The notes beneath the pieces were generated by a model. The model ran no database searches. It was not told the DNA's origin and saw nothing but the letters and a program-made list of their open reading frames with translations. The position numbers were made by a program, and so were the translations under genes. This document shows positions 57,322 to 63,853 of a DNA stretch of 64,000 nt, piece after piece (position 1 is the first letter of the stretch; the number at the start of each line of letters is the position of its first letter). The stretch comes from Herminiimonas arsenicoxydans (GTDB taxonomy: Bacteria; Pseudomonadota; Gammaproteobacteria; Burkholderiales; Burkholderiaceae_D): assembly GCA_000026125.1 (NCBI GenBank), contig CU207211.1, forward strand, positions 2,232,001 to 2,296,000. Reading direction: 5' to 3'.

Positions 57322-58099
57322 TGATCGTCCTCATTTCGCTAGGTGTGCCGAACAACAAACGCTTTGCTTCGGCGTTGTTGCGAGCGTTGATTTCATCTAG
57401 GCTTTCACCGATGTTCTTGACGCCAGCCGATGCGGCAACCGGCTTCCAATCGCTCAGGTAATGCTCGGATGGGCCAAAGAATGTTTCCGGCTGCTTGATG
57501 AACTGCGGCTCAACCTTCATGACGTTGCAGTAGTGCGCATAGCGATCAACGCCCAAGGTAATCTGCGTAAAATCAACACCAGCTTTCAAACGAGCGTTCC
57601 ATGCCTTGTAGGCATTTTTCTTGTTTGCTCCTGGGCGTTCTGGGTAACCATTCCATGCAATCTCGAACTCTGGCGAATACTCAGCCGCAGGCGGTATTCC
57701 TTTCCCTTCCTCTTCCTTTCCTTTCCCTTCCCTTCCCTTAGTGAGGGCTCCGTGAGTCTTCAGTGAGTCATCAATTGCAAGTGGCTTAGGGATGGATGAA
57801 TTCGATGGGCGGTTAATGACCTGATGCTTGGTGAAACCCTTGATGTGCATGTACTTATCGCCATCAACCGAGTACTCAACAAGGACGCCAATTGCCATCA
57901 GTTCTTGGATCAACTCTTCGCAGTCGCAAGATTCAGCCGGGAATATTTGCATCTTCATTTTCTTGGCGGAGCGCGTGAGGTTTCCGTTGTCGTCCGCGAA
58001 GTTCCACATGCCGATGAAGAACAACCGAGCACTCATGGAGCACTCAGTGAGCTTTTCATCCGTCCAAAAATCCGGCTTAATTGTTCTAATGCGAGCCAT
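57314..58099 (-). CDS. Phage replication initiator (O-like)
   Basis: The 261-residue protein starts in TGATG overlap with ninG, with AGAGG upstream. The N-terminal winged-helix (ARIRTIKPDFWTDEKL, then ARLFFIGMWNFADDNGN) is the family signature of phage replication proteins. A Lys/Glu/Gly linker (GREGKGKEEEGKG, about 120-135) separates it from a C-terminal helical domain (WNGYPERPGANKKNAYKAW). The linker DNA holds a pyrimidine tract and three iterons, so the origin probably lies inside the gene as in lambda. Confidence 0.8.
   Translation of the reverse strand: MARIRTIKPDFWTDEKLTECSMSARLFFIGMWNFADDNGNLTRSAKKMKMQIFPAESCDCEELIQELMAIGVLVEYSVDGDKYMHIKGFTKHQVINRPSNSSIPKPLAIDDSLKTHGALTKGREGKGKEEEGKGIPPAAEYSPEFEIAWNGYPERPGANKKNAYKAWNARLKAGVDFTQITLGVDRYAHYCNVMKVEPQFIKQPETFFGPSEHYLSDWKPVAASAGVKNIGESLDEINARNNAEAKRLLFGTPSEMRTINA
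57697..57773. other. Candidate phage replication origin
   Basis: A 43-base uninterrupted pyrimidine tract (57697-57739) is followed by three tandem 11 bp units that start at 57741, 57752 and 57763: GTGAGGGCTCC, GTGAGTCTTCA and GTGAGTCATCA. They lie in the linker-coding part of the initiator gene. Iterons beside a skewed, easily melted tract inside an initiator gene are the layout of lambdoid origins. The role is inferred. Confidence 0.55.
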
Positions 58100-58683
58100 C
58101 ACACCACCTCTTTATCTGCCAACTTAATCAAGCCCTTGTAGCGGGCGATCTCTGCTTGTAATTCTGGAATGCTTATCTTGTTTGTTGCGTGTGGGCCTTC
58201 TAGCCACTCCACACGCTCCACGCCGATTTTCTTTACTAAGGCCACCCGGTACATGATTGCGTTGCTACTGAGCTGGACGTTGCATCTGTGGCACTGCTTG
58301 TGGATGTTGTCCAATACGAAGCGAAGGGTGTTGTTTGCGCCTACTGCTATGTAATGTCCCGCTTCCCACTGAACTGTCTTTGTCGTACCGCATGAGATAC
58401 AAGGCTCGTTCACGTCACGTACTACCCGAACCCATTTATTCACCAGCTTCTGTAAATCACCTTCCCATTCGCCGTGCTTCTTTGCTGCCTGCTTCTTTAC
58501 CCTGTGTGCTGCCCGTTCTTCCTGCTCTCGCTTAGCTGCCTTCTTCAAGTTGTCTAACTCAACCTTCTTCAGCGCACACTCATAGCCGCAAACAGTTGCC
58601 ATAGCTTTAGCAACGCGATTGACCTTGCATACTTTGCATAGGATTAGCTTTGGCTTTGCGTTGCGGAATGGAGAGCGGATCAT
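58099..58683 (-). CDS. ninG: NinG/Rap recombination endonuclease
   Basis: The 194-residue protein starts at 58683, where ATGA overlaps the upstream stop (58695 is an alternative). It has N-terminal cysteines in LCKVCK, a basic helical middle, and the HNH-like zinc region PCISCGTT...AGHYIAVGANNTLRF, DNIHKQCHRCN. NinG/Rap nucleases cut branched DNA in phage recombination. Part of the nin cluster with ninB. Confidence 0.88.
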   Translation of the reverse strand: MIRSPFRNAKPKLILCKVCKVNRVAKAMATVCGYECALKKVELDNLKKAAKREQEERAAHRVKKQAAKKHGEWEGDLQKLVNKWVRVVRDVNEPCISCGTTKTVQWEAGHYIAVGANNTLRFVLDNIHKQCHRCNVQLSSNAIMYRVALVKKIGVERVEWLEGPHATNKISIPELQAEIARYKGLIKLADKEVV

Positions 58684-59294
58684 GCGCGGCCCCATTGGGC
58701 GGCCATAGCATCAGCAATGCCGTTGAATGTCTTGCTGCGAAACTTCCAGCGCAGAGGTCCAGGAGAAGCGCGGTGGATTGCCGACCATGCTTTGTGTTCT
58801 TCTGTGCCTGACTTTGGCGGCGTCAATTTATTTGTTGCGACCAATTCAGGCAGGCCAACCAGTTCAAAGCCCGTTGCCTTGAATGCTTCATCGCCAAACC
58901 ACCACGGTTGAACGATCTGGCGGTTCAACGGCTTGATCAATTCACGAGCGTGGCAATGCATGATTGGGTTTTCAATTGCTTTGAGCGGAATAGGTGCATC
59001 ACGCAGCATCTTGTAGAACTCTGCGCCGGCGAACAGATCAGCCCACATTTGCGCAAGTGTCTTACCCGGCGGAGGGACTTTTAACCAGCGGACGCCGGCA
59101 TTAGTCAGGCGCGTACATTCAGGATGAGCGATCATCATGTCCCATCCCCCCCCGATAACTTCACGGACATCGCCTTGGTAGTGCGGCCCCGGTGCATCAG
59201 TCGGCAACAGATCGCATGACATAGCATCGTGGCCGGCGCGGATAAATGCATCACGGACAGTTCCGCTGTATTCGCAGGCAATAAGGACTCTCAC
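58680..59294 (-). CDS. DNA cytosine methyltransferase-like protein
   Basis: The 204-residue protein opens MRVLIACEYSGTVRDAFIRAG, a SAM-binding start like C5 methylases, then GDVREVIGG and IAHPECTRLTNAGVRWL where C5 enzymes have the catalytic PC motif. It is half the length of a full methylase and lacks an obvious target-recognition domain. Phages often carry this short family; a role in masking phage DNA from restriction is possible. It overlaps ninB and ninG by four bases each. Confidence 0.68.
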   Translation of the reverse strand: MRVLIACEYSGTVRDAFIRAGHDAMSCDLLPTDAPGPHYQGDVREVIGGGWDMMIAHPECTRLTNAGVRWLKVPPPGKTLAQMWADLFAGAEFYKMLRDAPIPLKAIENPIMHCHARELIKPLNRQIVQPWWFGDEAFKATGFELVGLPELVATNKLTPPKSGTEEHKAWSAIHRASPGPLRWKFRSKTFNGIADAMAAQWGRA

Positions 59295-59659
59295 GCGAAC
59301 TCCACCCCATGCTGCGCACCGAATGCATAAATCAATTCGACCAATTCCGAGAAATCAGCCTTGCTCATGGTGCTGGTGCGTTGACCGCATACGACGAATC
59401 CACCGTCAATGCCTGGAACTGCTTTCTGCTTCTTCAGGCTAGCGGTCAATACGTCTTTCCATTCTTCGTCGGTAAGCTTGTTGCCGTACCAATCGACATT
59501 CTTTGATAATGTTTGCAGCAGAGGCCACAGCAAAGCGTTCTGCTCAAGTGAGCGTGTTGCTGGTTTGATCGTGCAGACATAGCCTTCAGGAGCTTGCAGG
59601 ATGGCGTGTTGAGCGCGTTGCTTGATGTGGTTGTCGCGCAGGACGAAGTGGGCATTCAT
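59291..59659 (-). CDS. ninB: NinB recombination mediator
   Basis: The 122-residue protein matches the lambda NinB/Orf family. SLEQNALLWPLLQTLSKNV, NKLTDEEWKDVLTASLKKQ, VPGIDGGFVVCGQRTSTM and DFSELVELIYAFGAQHGV are the conserved blocks. It binds single-stranded DNA and SSB and assists RecA loading during phage recombination. It shares ATGA overlaps with both neighbours. Confidence 0.94.
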   Translation of the reverse strand: MNAHFVLRDNHIKQRAQHAILQAPEGYVCTIKPATRSLEQNALLWPLLQTLSKNVDWYGNKLTDEEWKDVLTASLKKQKAVPGIDGGFVVCGQRTSTMSKADFSELVELIYAFGAQHGVEFA

Positions 59660-59946
59660 TGCTCAACCACCGGCAAACGAATCAACTTTGCCGAATATCC
59701 GGATGCAGTCTTGCCGCCAGCGATTTCTTCCAGGCGACCTTTTTTAATCAGGCTATTGACGCGACCGCCCACGCTAGTTTCTTTCCAGCCCATGTGCTTT
59801 GCCAATGCTTCGCGGGTAATCTCAAGAGGCATATCGCGCATGAAAGCTATAACAAACACGTCCAATACTTCAGACTCTTTCGGCTGAAGAACTGGCTCAA
59901 TTGAACGAAACGCAGCAAGGCTTGTATTGCTCATCTGTGTACGCAT
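59656..59946 (-). CDS. Winged-helix DNA-binding phage protein
   Basis: The 96-residue protein starts MRTQMSNTSLAAF at 59946, chosen because AGGAG lies seven bases upstream. ALAKHMGWKETSVGGRVNSL followed by KKGRLEEI looks like a winged helix-turn-helix with its wing. It sits between regulators and ninB, so an early transcription role is plausible. Confidence 0.7.
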   Translation of the reverse strand: MRTQMSNTSLAAFRSIEPVLQPKESEVLDVFVIAFMRDMPLEITREALAKHMGWKETSVGGRVNSLIKKGRLEEIAGGKTASGYSAKLIRLPVVEQ

Positions 59947-59965
59947 GGTCTGGCTCCTGATTAGA

Positions 59966-60349
59966 TCAAGCTGACTTCGAGAATGGCGCGGCAACGCTTG
60001 GGAACTTGTCGCGGCTCCAATCGCTACCTTCGCGGGTTCCTTTGGTTTTCATGTGCAAACTAGGGTTCAGCACCTTGAGCGCTGGCGCAGCTGCTACCGG
60101 AGCGATGGCATCTTGCAGCTTGCGATATTCCTTGCGCGCTTCAGCAGACAATGCAAAGCCACGATGGCAAAAGTGAACAACTGTTCCGTCGATCAGACCA
60201 GCATCGATTACGCGCTCAAGAGTTGCTTGCGATATAGAGGAGCCGAAATTTTCCTTGATGCTCTTGATCTGGCGACCCATGCGCGGCTGGATGGTGAACA
60301 GGTAGTCCAATACCTTGCGCTCGTAGGTTCCTTGCTTTGGAAGGTTCAT
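59966..60349 (-). CDS. Helix-turn-helix-like phage protein
   Basis: A 127-residue protein with a winged-helix-like N-terminal half (KVLDYLFTIQPRMGRQI, then TLERVIDAGLIDG) and a disordered C-terminal half. It overlaps the upstream regulator gene by four bases. Function unknown. Confidence 0.62.
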   Translation of the reverse strand: MNLPKQGTYERKVLDYLFTIQPRMGRQIKSIKENFGSSISQATLERVIDAGLIDGTVVHFCHRGFALSAEARKEYRKLQDAIAPVAAAPALKVLNPSLHMKTKGTREGSDWSRDKFPSVAAPFSKSA

Positions 60350-60825
60350 GCGAGCACCTTGAATTTACGGGCAATGAATTTGCGTGCAGCACCGAGCAAT
60401 GACAGGCGCGGTGTAACGTCTATTTCATGCCGGCGGCGGAACTGCACGCTGATCGAGCGATCCTGCGGCGCACGCTGCTCGGCAATCTGCGCCTCTAATA
60501 TAGTGAGTTGCGACTGACTGGCAAGCCATTGACTTGCGAAGGAATTGCCGACCGCCTGCTCAAACGCTGGCAGATACTTCGCCGGCATGTCGCGCAGCTC
60601 ACGGCCCCGGCGGTCAAACTCTTGATCGTTCAGGTAATCCGACAAGTGACTTGCCCGCATGCCGGTGCGCTCACACAGCCCTGCCTTGGTCATATTGGAG
60701 ATGGTGCGCATCTGCCACGACACACAGATGGCGCCACGGTATGATTTGATCAGCGCGATCAGCGAGGCCGGCGCCACTGCGGGAGCGTCCGAACGGGGCA
60801 TCAAGGTAATTTTCAGAATAGGCAT
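60346..60825 (-). CDS. Putative phage transcription regulator (position of cII)
   Basis: The 159-residue form starts MPILKITLMPRSD at 60825; a TTG at 60840 would add five residues. A helix-turn-helix is visible in MTKAGLCERTGMRASHLSDYL. It is the first gene after cro on the same strand, where lambda-like phages keep cII. No other CII feature could be checked. Confidence 0.58.
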   Translation of the reverse strand: MPILKITLMPRSDAPAVAPASLIALIKSYRGAICVSWQMRTISNMTKAGLCERTGMRASHLSDYLNDQEFDRRGRELRDMPAKYLPAFEQAVGNSFASQWLASQSQLTILEAQIAEQRAPQDRSISVQFRRRHEIDVTPRLSLLGAARKFIARKFKVLA

Positions 60826-60857
60826 AATAGAAAAATCCAATCAATATTCCAGTGACG

Positions 60858-60878
60858 TTCCCGGTGAACAACCGGGAA
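60858..60878. repeat. Hairpin between cro and the next early gene
   Basis: TTCCCGGT and ACCGGGAA form an 8 bp perfect stem with a five-base loop in the 100 bp leader after cro. There is no T-run, so it may be a rho-dependent stop, an antiterminator target or an operator. The position recalls lambda tR1/nutR. Confidence 0.45.
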
Positions 60879-60925
60879 GATAAAACGCATGAAAATTCAT
60901 GCGCACCTAAACTACTTAAAGCGAC

Positions 60926-61219
60926 TTATTCGCGCAGCTTGCGGGTGTCTGTTACTGGTTTCCGCAGGCCGTTCACTGCTTCGCGTACAACTGCGGCGTC
61001 TATTGGGCGGCCTTCGACCAATGGCTGCGTGCCTGATACCGAACGGAAGTAGTCAGCGAGCTTTTTCACAGTCCAGAACCGAGGATCCGTAACTTCGCCG
61101 TAAGCGACTTTGCGTAGTGTTCCGAGAGGTACGCCCGATTTTTCAGCAACTACGTCCCAATCAGTTGGGCGAATCGCTTCGAGCGCGTTTTTTACAAAAG
61201 TGAGGTCGTTTGTGTCCAT
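60926..61219 (-). CDS. Cro-like repressor
   Basis: The 97-residue protein starts MDTNDLTFVKNALEAIRPTD (61219). The helix-turn-helix (WDVVAEKSGVPLGTLRKVAYGEVTDPRF) is typical of phage Cro/CI-type proteins. It is divergent from the CI-like gene. Its promoter (TTGACA, 16 bp, TAAAAT) carries an operator exactly between the two boxes, so CI or Cro binding would block transcription. It starts the leftward lytic unit. Confidence 0.78.
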   Translation of the reverse strand: MDTNDLTFVKNALEAIRPTDWDVVAEKSGVPLGTLRKVAYGEVTDPRFWTVKKLADYFRSVSGTQPLVEGRPIDAAVVREAVNGLRKPVTDTRKLRE

Positions 61220-61226
61220 GCCAGAG

Positions 61227-61299
61227 ATTTTATCCCATACTCGGGATATGTCAACCCACAAACGGGTTTATTTTTACGGCATAGTCCCATCTATGGGAT
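61227..61299. promoter_or_regulatory. OR-like control region: cro promoter and three operators
   Basis: Three related 16 bp palindromes lie here: ATCCCATACTCGGGAT (61232-61247), AACCCACAAACGGGTT (61253-61268) and GTCCCATCTATGGGAT (61284-61299). On the minus strand TTGACA (61249-61254) and TAAAAT (61227-61232) form the cro promoter with 16 bp spacing. The first operator fills that spacer and the third covers the cI start codon. Confidence 0.8.
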
Positions 61300-61745
61300 T
61301 GCCTATCGAAAAATTACTTGCTGAGAACTTGGGGAAAATATTTGCGCAGCGTGGAATCACAAGTGCCGCGAAAGCTCAAGAGGTGTTGCGAGTACCAAAA
61401 AGCACAATCGATAGGGCGTGGCATTGCCGCTCTATGGCAAGGCTCGACACGCTTGGGGAGGTAGCTGCAGGATTGAAGGTTCAGCCATGGCAGTTGTTGG
61501 TGCCGGACATGGATCCGAAAGAAATGCCAACTTTATCTGGAGAGTCGGCAGCTACTCCGGCGAAGCAAAAACCACCTGCGTCACCCACTACGGTGGGCCA
61601 AGTTGACGCAGACGAACTCATGCAACTAATCAGCGCATTCAGTCACGCAACTGCCCCTGGTCGAGAGCAGATTCTACGGATGGCCAGAAGCGCGCCGAAA
61701 GAAGACGCATCAGTTGGTGTTCGCCCAGCGAGTAACAAGCGCTAG
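61293..61745 (+). CDS. CI-like prophage repressor, short form
   Basis: The 150-residue protein starts MGLPIEKLLAENLGKIFAQRG at 61293. Earlier in-frame starts would place the operators inside the gene and are rejected. The N-terminal helix-turn-helix (GITSAAKAQEVLRVPKSTIDRAW) is followed by a disordered Pro/Ala linker and a short helical end (LMQLISAFSHATAPGREQILRM). No S24 autopeptidase domain is present. It should keep the prophage silent through the five 16 bp operators. With operator three over the start codon it may repress itself. Confidence 0.78.
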   Translation: MGLPIEKLLAENLGKIFAQRGITSAAKAQEVLRVPKSTIDRAWHCRSMARLDTLGEVAAGLKVQPWQLLVPDMDPKEMPTLSGESAATPAKQKPPASPTTVGQVDADELMQLISAFSHATAPGREQILRMARSAPKEDASVGVRPASNKR

Positions 61746-61880
61746 CGGATGGTATTTGATTGGATTTTCACGTACTGATGCCTCCGCAAAGGCGACCAAA
61801 GCTTGTTGGTCAATCAACTGCATTCGCGGCCAAGCGTTTTCGAGGCGGGAATGCAATTCGGTTTCTTGTTGCTTAAACAT
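61710..61880 (-). CDS. Small protein convergent with cI
   Basis: A 56-residue frame that starts MFKQQETELHSRLENAWPRM, with TAGGAG four bases before the ATG, a strong site that decides the start. It runs against cI and overlaps its 3' end by 36 bp. It is soluble, helical and of unknown function; it could act as an antirepressor or, through its antisense transcript, on cI. Confidence 0.58.
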   Translation of the reverse strand: MFKQQETELHSRLENAWPRMQLIDQQALVAFAEASVRENPIKYHPLALVTRWANTN

Positions 61881-62038
61881 GACGCTCCTAATTGTCGGAT
61901 TAAACAACAGTCGCCTTCGTGGTTCGTCTCTCTTCGGAGTTTAGGGGAACGCAGGAATACTGTTTGGGCATCCAGTATAAGACAAGAATTACGAATCAAA
62001 ATGTTAAATTTTTGATGTTTTATCCCATTTAAGACGAA

Positions 62039-62437
62039 ATGAAAACTATGAACATAATGAATAAACTAGTTTTGGTTTTCCTCGTTTTTTTTATTGGGGT
62101 GACGCATGCGCAGCAAGCGCCTTCTTATCGAACATACGTTGATCTATACAACCAGGTAATGACAGGTAAGCGCGAGCTGAATTCGCTGACACAGGTTGAA
62201 AAGTCGGGTGTGATTGCCGTTCACGCAACCATTCACAACTCATGCTCACGGCTTGACGGAGAATGCGCCACAGCGTGCAATGCAGCCAACGCATTGAAAG
62301 ACGCGGCTTCTTATTTGCAGAGCTGCGCTGCGCGACATGATTATGCCGAGGATTGCAGCCGAAAATTCCGCGATGTGCGGCACGCCTTCGATGACTACGA
62401 AACAGCCGTTTCGGCTGCCGCGCACTCTTGTTCCTAG
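62039..62437 (+). CDS. Secreted cysteine-containing prophage cargo protein
   Basis: The 132-residue protein has a signal peptide (MNKLVLVFLVFFIGVTHA|QQ). The mature helical part carries six cysteines (SCSRLDGECATAC, LQSCAARHDYAEDC and the final SCS), probably paired in the periplasm. It lies downstream of cI in a likely lysogenic-conversion position. A half operator (ATCCCATTT, 62015-62023) precedes it. Function unknown. Confidence 0.7.
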   Translation: MKTMNIMNKLVLVFLVFFIGVTHAQQAPSYRTYVDLYNQVMTGKRELNSLTQVEKSGVIAVHATIHNSCSRLDGECATACNAANALKDAASYLQSCAARHDYAEDCSRKFRDVRHAFDDYETAVSAAAHSCS

Positions 62438-62491
62438 TAATTCACCAAGGCGAACCGGCACGCCACTATGCCGATTAATGGAGCAATAAAA

Positions 62492-62623
62492 ATGAAGAAA
62501 ATATCCGCAATTCTCGTCGGACTCATGATGCTAGCCAGCTCAGCAGCTTTCGCCCACCCTGGGGGAACTGACAGCAGCGGGTGCCACCACGACCGCAAAA
62601 ACGGCGGCTATCACTGTCATTAA
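62492..62623 (+). CDS. Tiny secreted YHYH-type protein
   Basis: A 43-residue frame, overlooked at usual length cut-offs. The signal peptide MKKISAILVGLMMLASSAAFA is followed by only 22 mature residues, HPGGTDSSGCHHDRKNGGYHCH. This His/Cys motif is that of YHYH-domain proteins and could bind metal. It is followed by a strong terminator, suggesting an operon with the secreted protein before it. Confidence 0.75.
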   Translation: MKKISAILVGLMMLASSAAFAHPGGTDSSGCHHDRKNGGYHCH

Positions 62624-62640
62624 ATAAGAAGAGTGAACAA

Positions 62641-62677
62641 ATAGCGACGGCGAAACTTTGCCGTCGCTATTTCTTTT
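62641..62677 (+). terminator. Terminator after the YHYH gene
   Basis: The 11 bp perfect stem ATAGCGACGGC / GCCGTCGCTAT is followed by TTCTTTT. Confidence 0.9.
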
Positions 62678-62705
62678 ATGTTTGCAGGTAAAACGGGAGA
62701 ATTAA

Positions 62706-62966
62706 ATGAACGACGACGCCATCCGCAACATTTTTGCAAAATGCCTAGCGCAGAGCGCCGTTATAGATGCGCTTATTGCGACCCATCCAGACCCGGCGGG
62801 ACTCCTCCGGGCGATTCAACACCACTCTGAGCCGATGATTGTTGGCCTGTTGAACACCCAGGTACCGGAGGCGACCCGGGATCGAACGGAGGTAGAGCTA
62901 AACGCCTTTCGTTTATTAGCCGAGAAACACGGTCAAGCTCAGCGCAAAGGGATTCTTCCATCGTAG
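62706..62966 (+). CDS. Hypothetical prophage protein
   Basis: An 86-residue soluble protein (MNDDAIRNIFAKCLAQSAVI...) with GGGAG eight bases upstream. Helical pattern throughout; no known domain. It lies between the secreted cargo genes and the rightward early promoter and may be expressed in the lysogen. Confidence 0.65.
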   Translation: MNDDAIRNIFAKCLAQSAVIDALIATHPDPAGLLRAIQHHSEPMIVGLLNTQVPEATRDRTEVELNAFRLLAEKHGQAQRKGILPS

Positions 62967-63277
62967 CCTCCTTAAAAGCCAGACGATAGCGTGTCGTGGC
63001 ACCGGGGTGGCACTTTCGTTCGGCGCGGACTTGAGTAATTTAGGCGGGCGGGAGTCGGAGTGATCGGTGCCGCATTGGGATTGGCGGAAGGCTTTTTTAC
63101 GCCAGATAGACAAACCAATATGAATTTGCTTTAATACAAGTGGCGCCAGATCGGCGCCATTCCCCTTTTACCCGTCCATGAGGCGGGTATTTTTTTGCCG
63201 CCCGCTTCTGCTGCGCCCGCCTTGAGCGGGATTTTTTTTGCCTGTTGTTTCTAGCGCGGGATTTATTTTTATCTTTT
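62967..63277. other. Gene-free region with terminators before the right early promoter
   Basis: No convincing gene. It holds an inverted repeat TGGCGCC-AGATC-GGCGCCA (63141-63159), a TACCCG/CGGGTA hairpin with seven T (63169-63196) and a CCCGC/GCGGG hairpin with eight T (63216-63239). The two terminators isolate the operator-controlled promoter at 63.3 kb from upstream transcription. Confidence 0.75.
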
Positions 63278-63320
63278 ATCCCGTTTATGGGTTGACATAT
63301 CCCATTTGCGGGATTATTCT
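63278..63320 (+). promoter_or_regulatory. OL-like control region: rightward early promoter with two operators
   Basis: The operators are ATCCCGTTTATGGGTT (63278-63293) and ATCCCATTTGCGGGAT (63299-63314). TTGACA (63292-63297) with TATTCT (63315-63320) gives a 17 bp spacer that contains the second operator. The 15-mer GGGTTGACATATCCC is identical to the cro promoter on the other strand, so both lytic promoters should answer to the same repressor. Confidence 0.8.
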
Positions 63321-63355
63321 CACTCCATCAAATCACCAAACAGATGGAGAAGCAA

Positions 63356-63484
63356 ATGACCGGACACAACCGCATCCCTACCAAAGCACCGCTGATCAGC
63401 GAACGTCGCGCACGCGCCCTGGCTGAAGCAATGATCCTCGGCTTGGCTGTCGCTGCTTTCATCGTCCTGCTGGTGACGGTATGA
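63356..63484 (+). CDS. Small single-span membrane protein, first rightward early gene
   Basis: A 42-residue frame with GGAG seven to eight bases upstream. A basic N-terminus (MTGHNRIPTKAPLISERRAR) is followed by one membrane helix (AMILGLAVAAFIVLLVTV). It is the first gene after the OL-like promoter and overlaps the next start by ATGA. Function unknown; a superinfection or membrane-signalling role is possible. Confidence 0.65.
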   Translation: MTGHNRIPTKAPLISERRARALAEAMILGLAVAAFIVLLVTV

Positions 63485-63837
63485 GCCTCGCCCTCGCCCA
63501 ACGTCAATACGACCGCATGGAGCCTGTCGCGGCAACCGCCGAAGATTGGACGCCACTGGCACGCCGCACTGTTACTGATTCGGATGTGGAGCAGTTCATC
63601 GCCGTCATTGCTGAAGAAGGTACGTATCCGGATTGCCTGGGCATGCACCGCAACGCTGGCTCTGTATATGCCGCCATCGCTCAACAGTGGGTGAAGGACA
63701 AGGAAGCGGTCGGCCAGATCATCGGCCCGGCGTTCTGGCAGTGGGCTAAGTCAGCCGCGCACGTTGCCGAGTTTGGCAAGCCGATTCAGTTGGCTGAACT
63801 GCCTGCGATTTTGCAGAAGCAAGCTGGCTTTAAGTAA
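63481..63837 (+). CDS. Hypothetical early phage protein
   Basis: A 118-residue protein (MSLALAQRQYDRMEPVAATA...) coupled to the preceding gene by an ATGA overlap. Acidic, helical, with WTPLARRTVTDSDVEQFIAV near the start. No domain recognised. Expression should come from the repressor-controlled rightward promoter. Confidence 0.68.
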   Translation: MSLALAQRQYDRMEPVAATAEDWTPLARRTVTDSDVEQFIAVIAEEGTYPDCLGMHRNAGSVYAAIAQQWVKDKEAVGQIIGPAFWQWAKSAAHVAEFGKPIQLAELPAILQKQAGFK

Positions 63838-63853
63838 TTAAACGGGAGACACG

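Noticed and set aside
61110-61292. Longer start for the CI-like repressor
   Set aside because: Would place all three operators and the cro promoter inside the coding region; the ATG at 61293 gives a normal repressor N-terminus.
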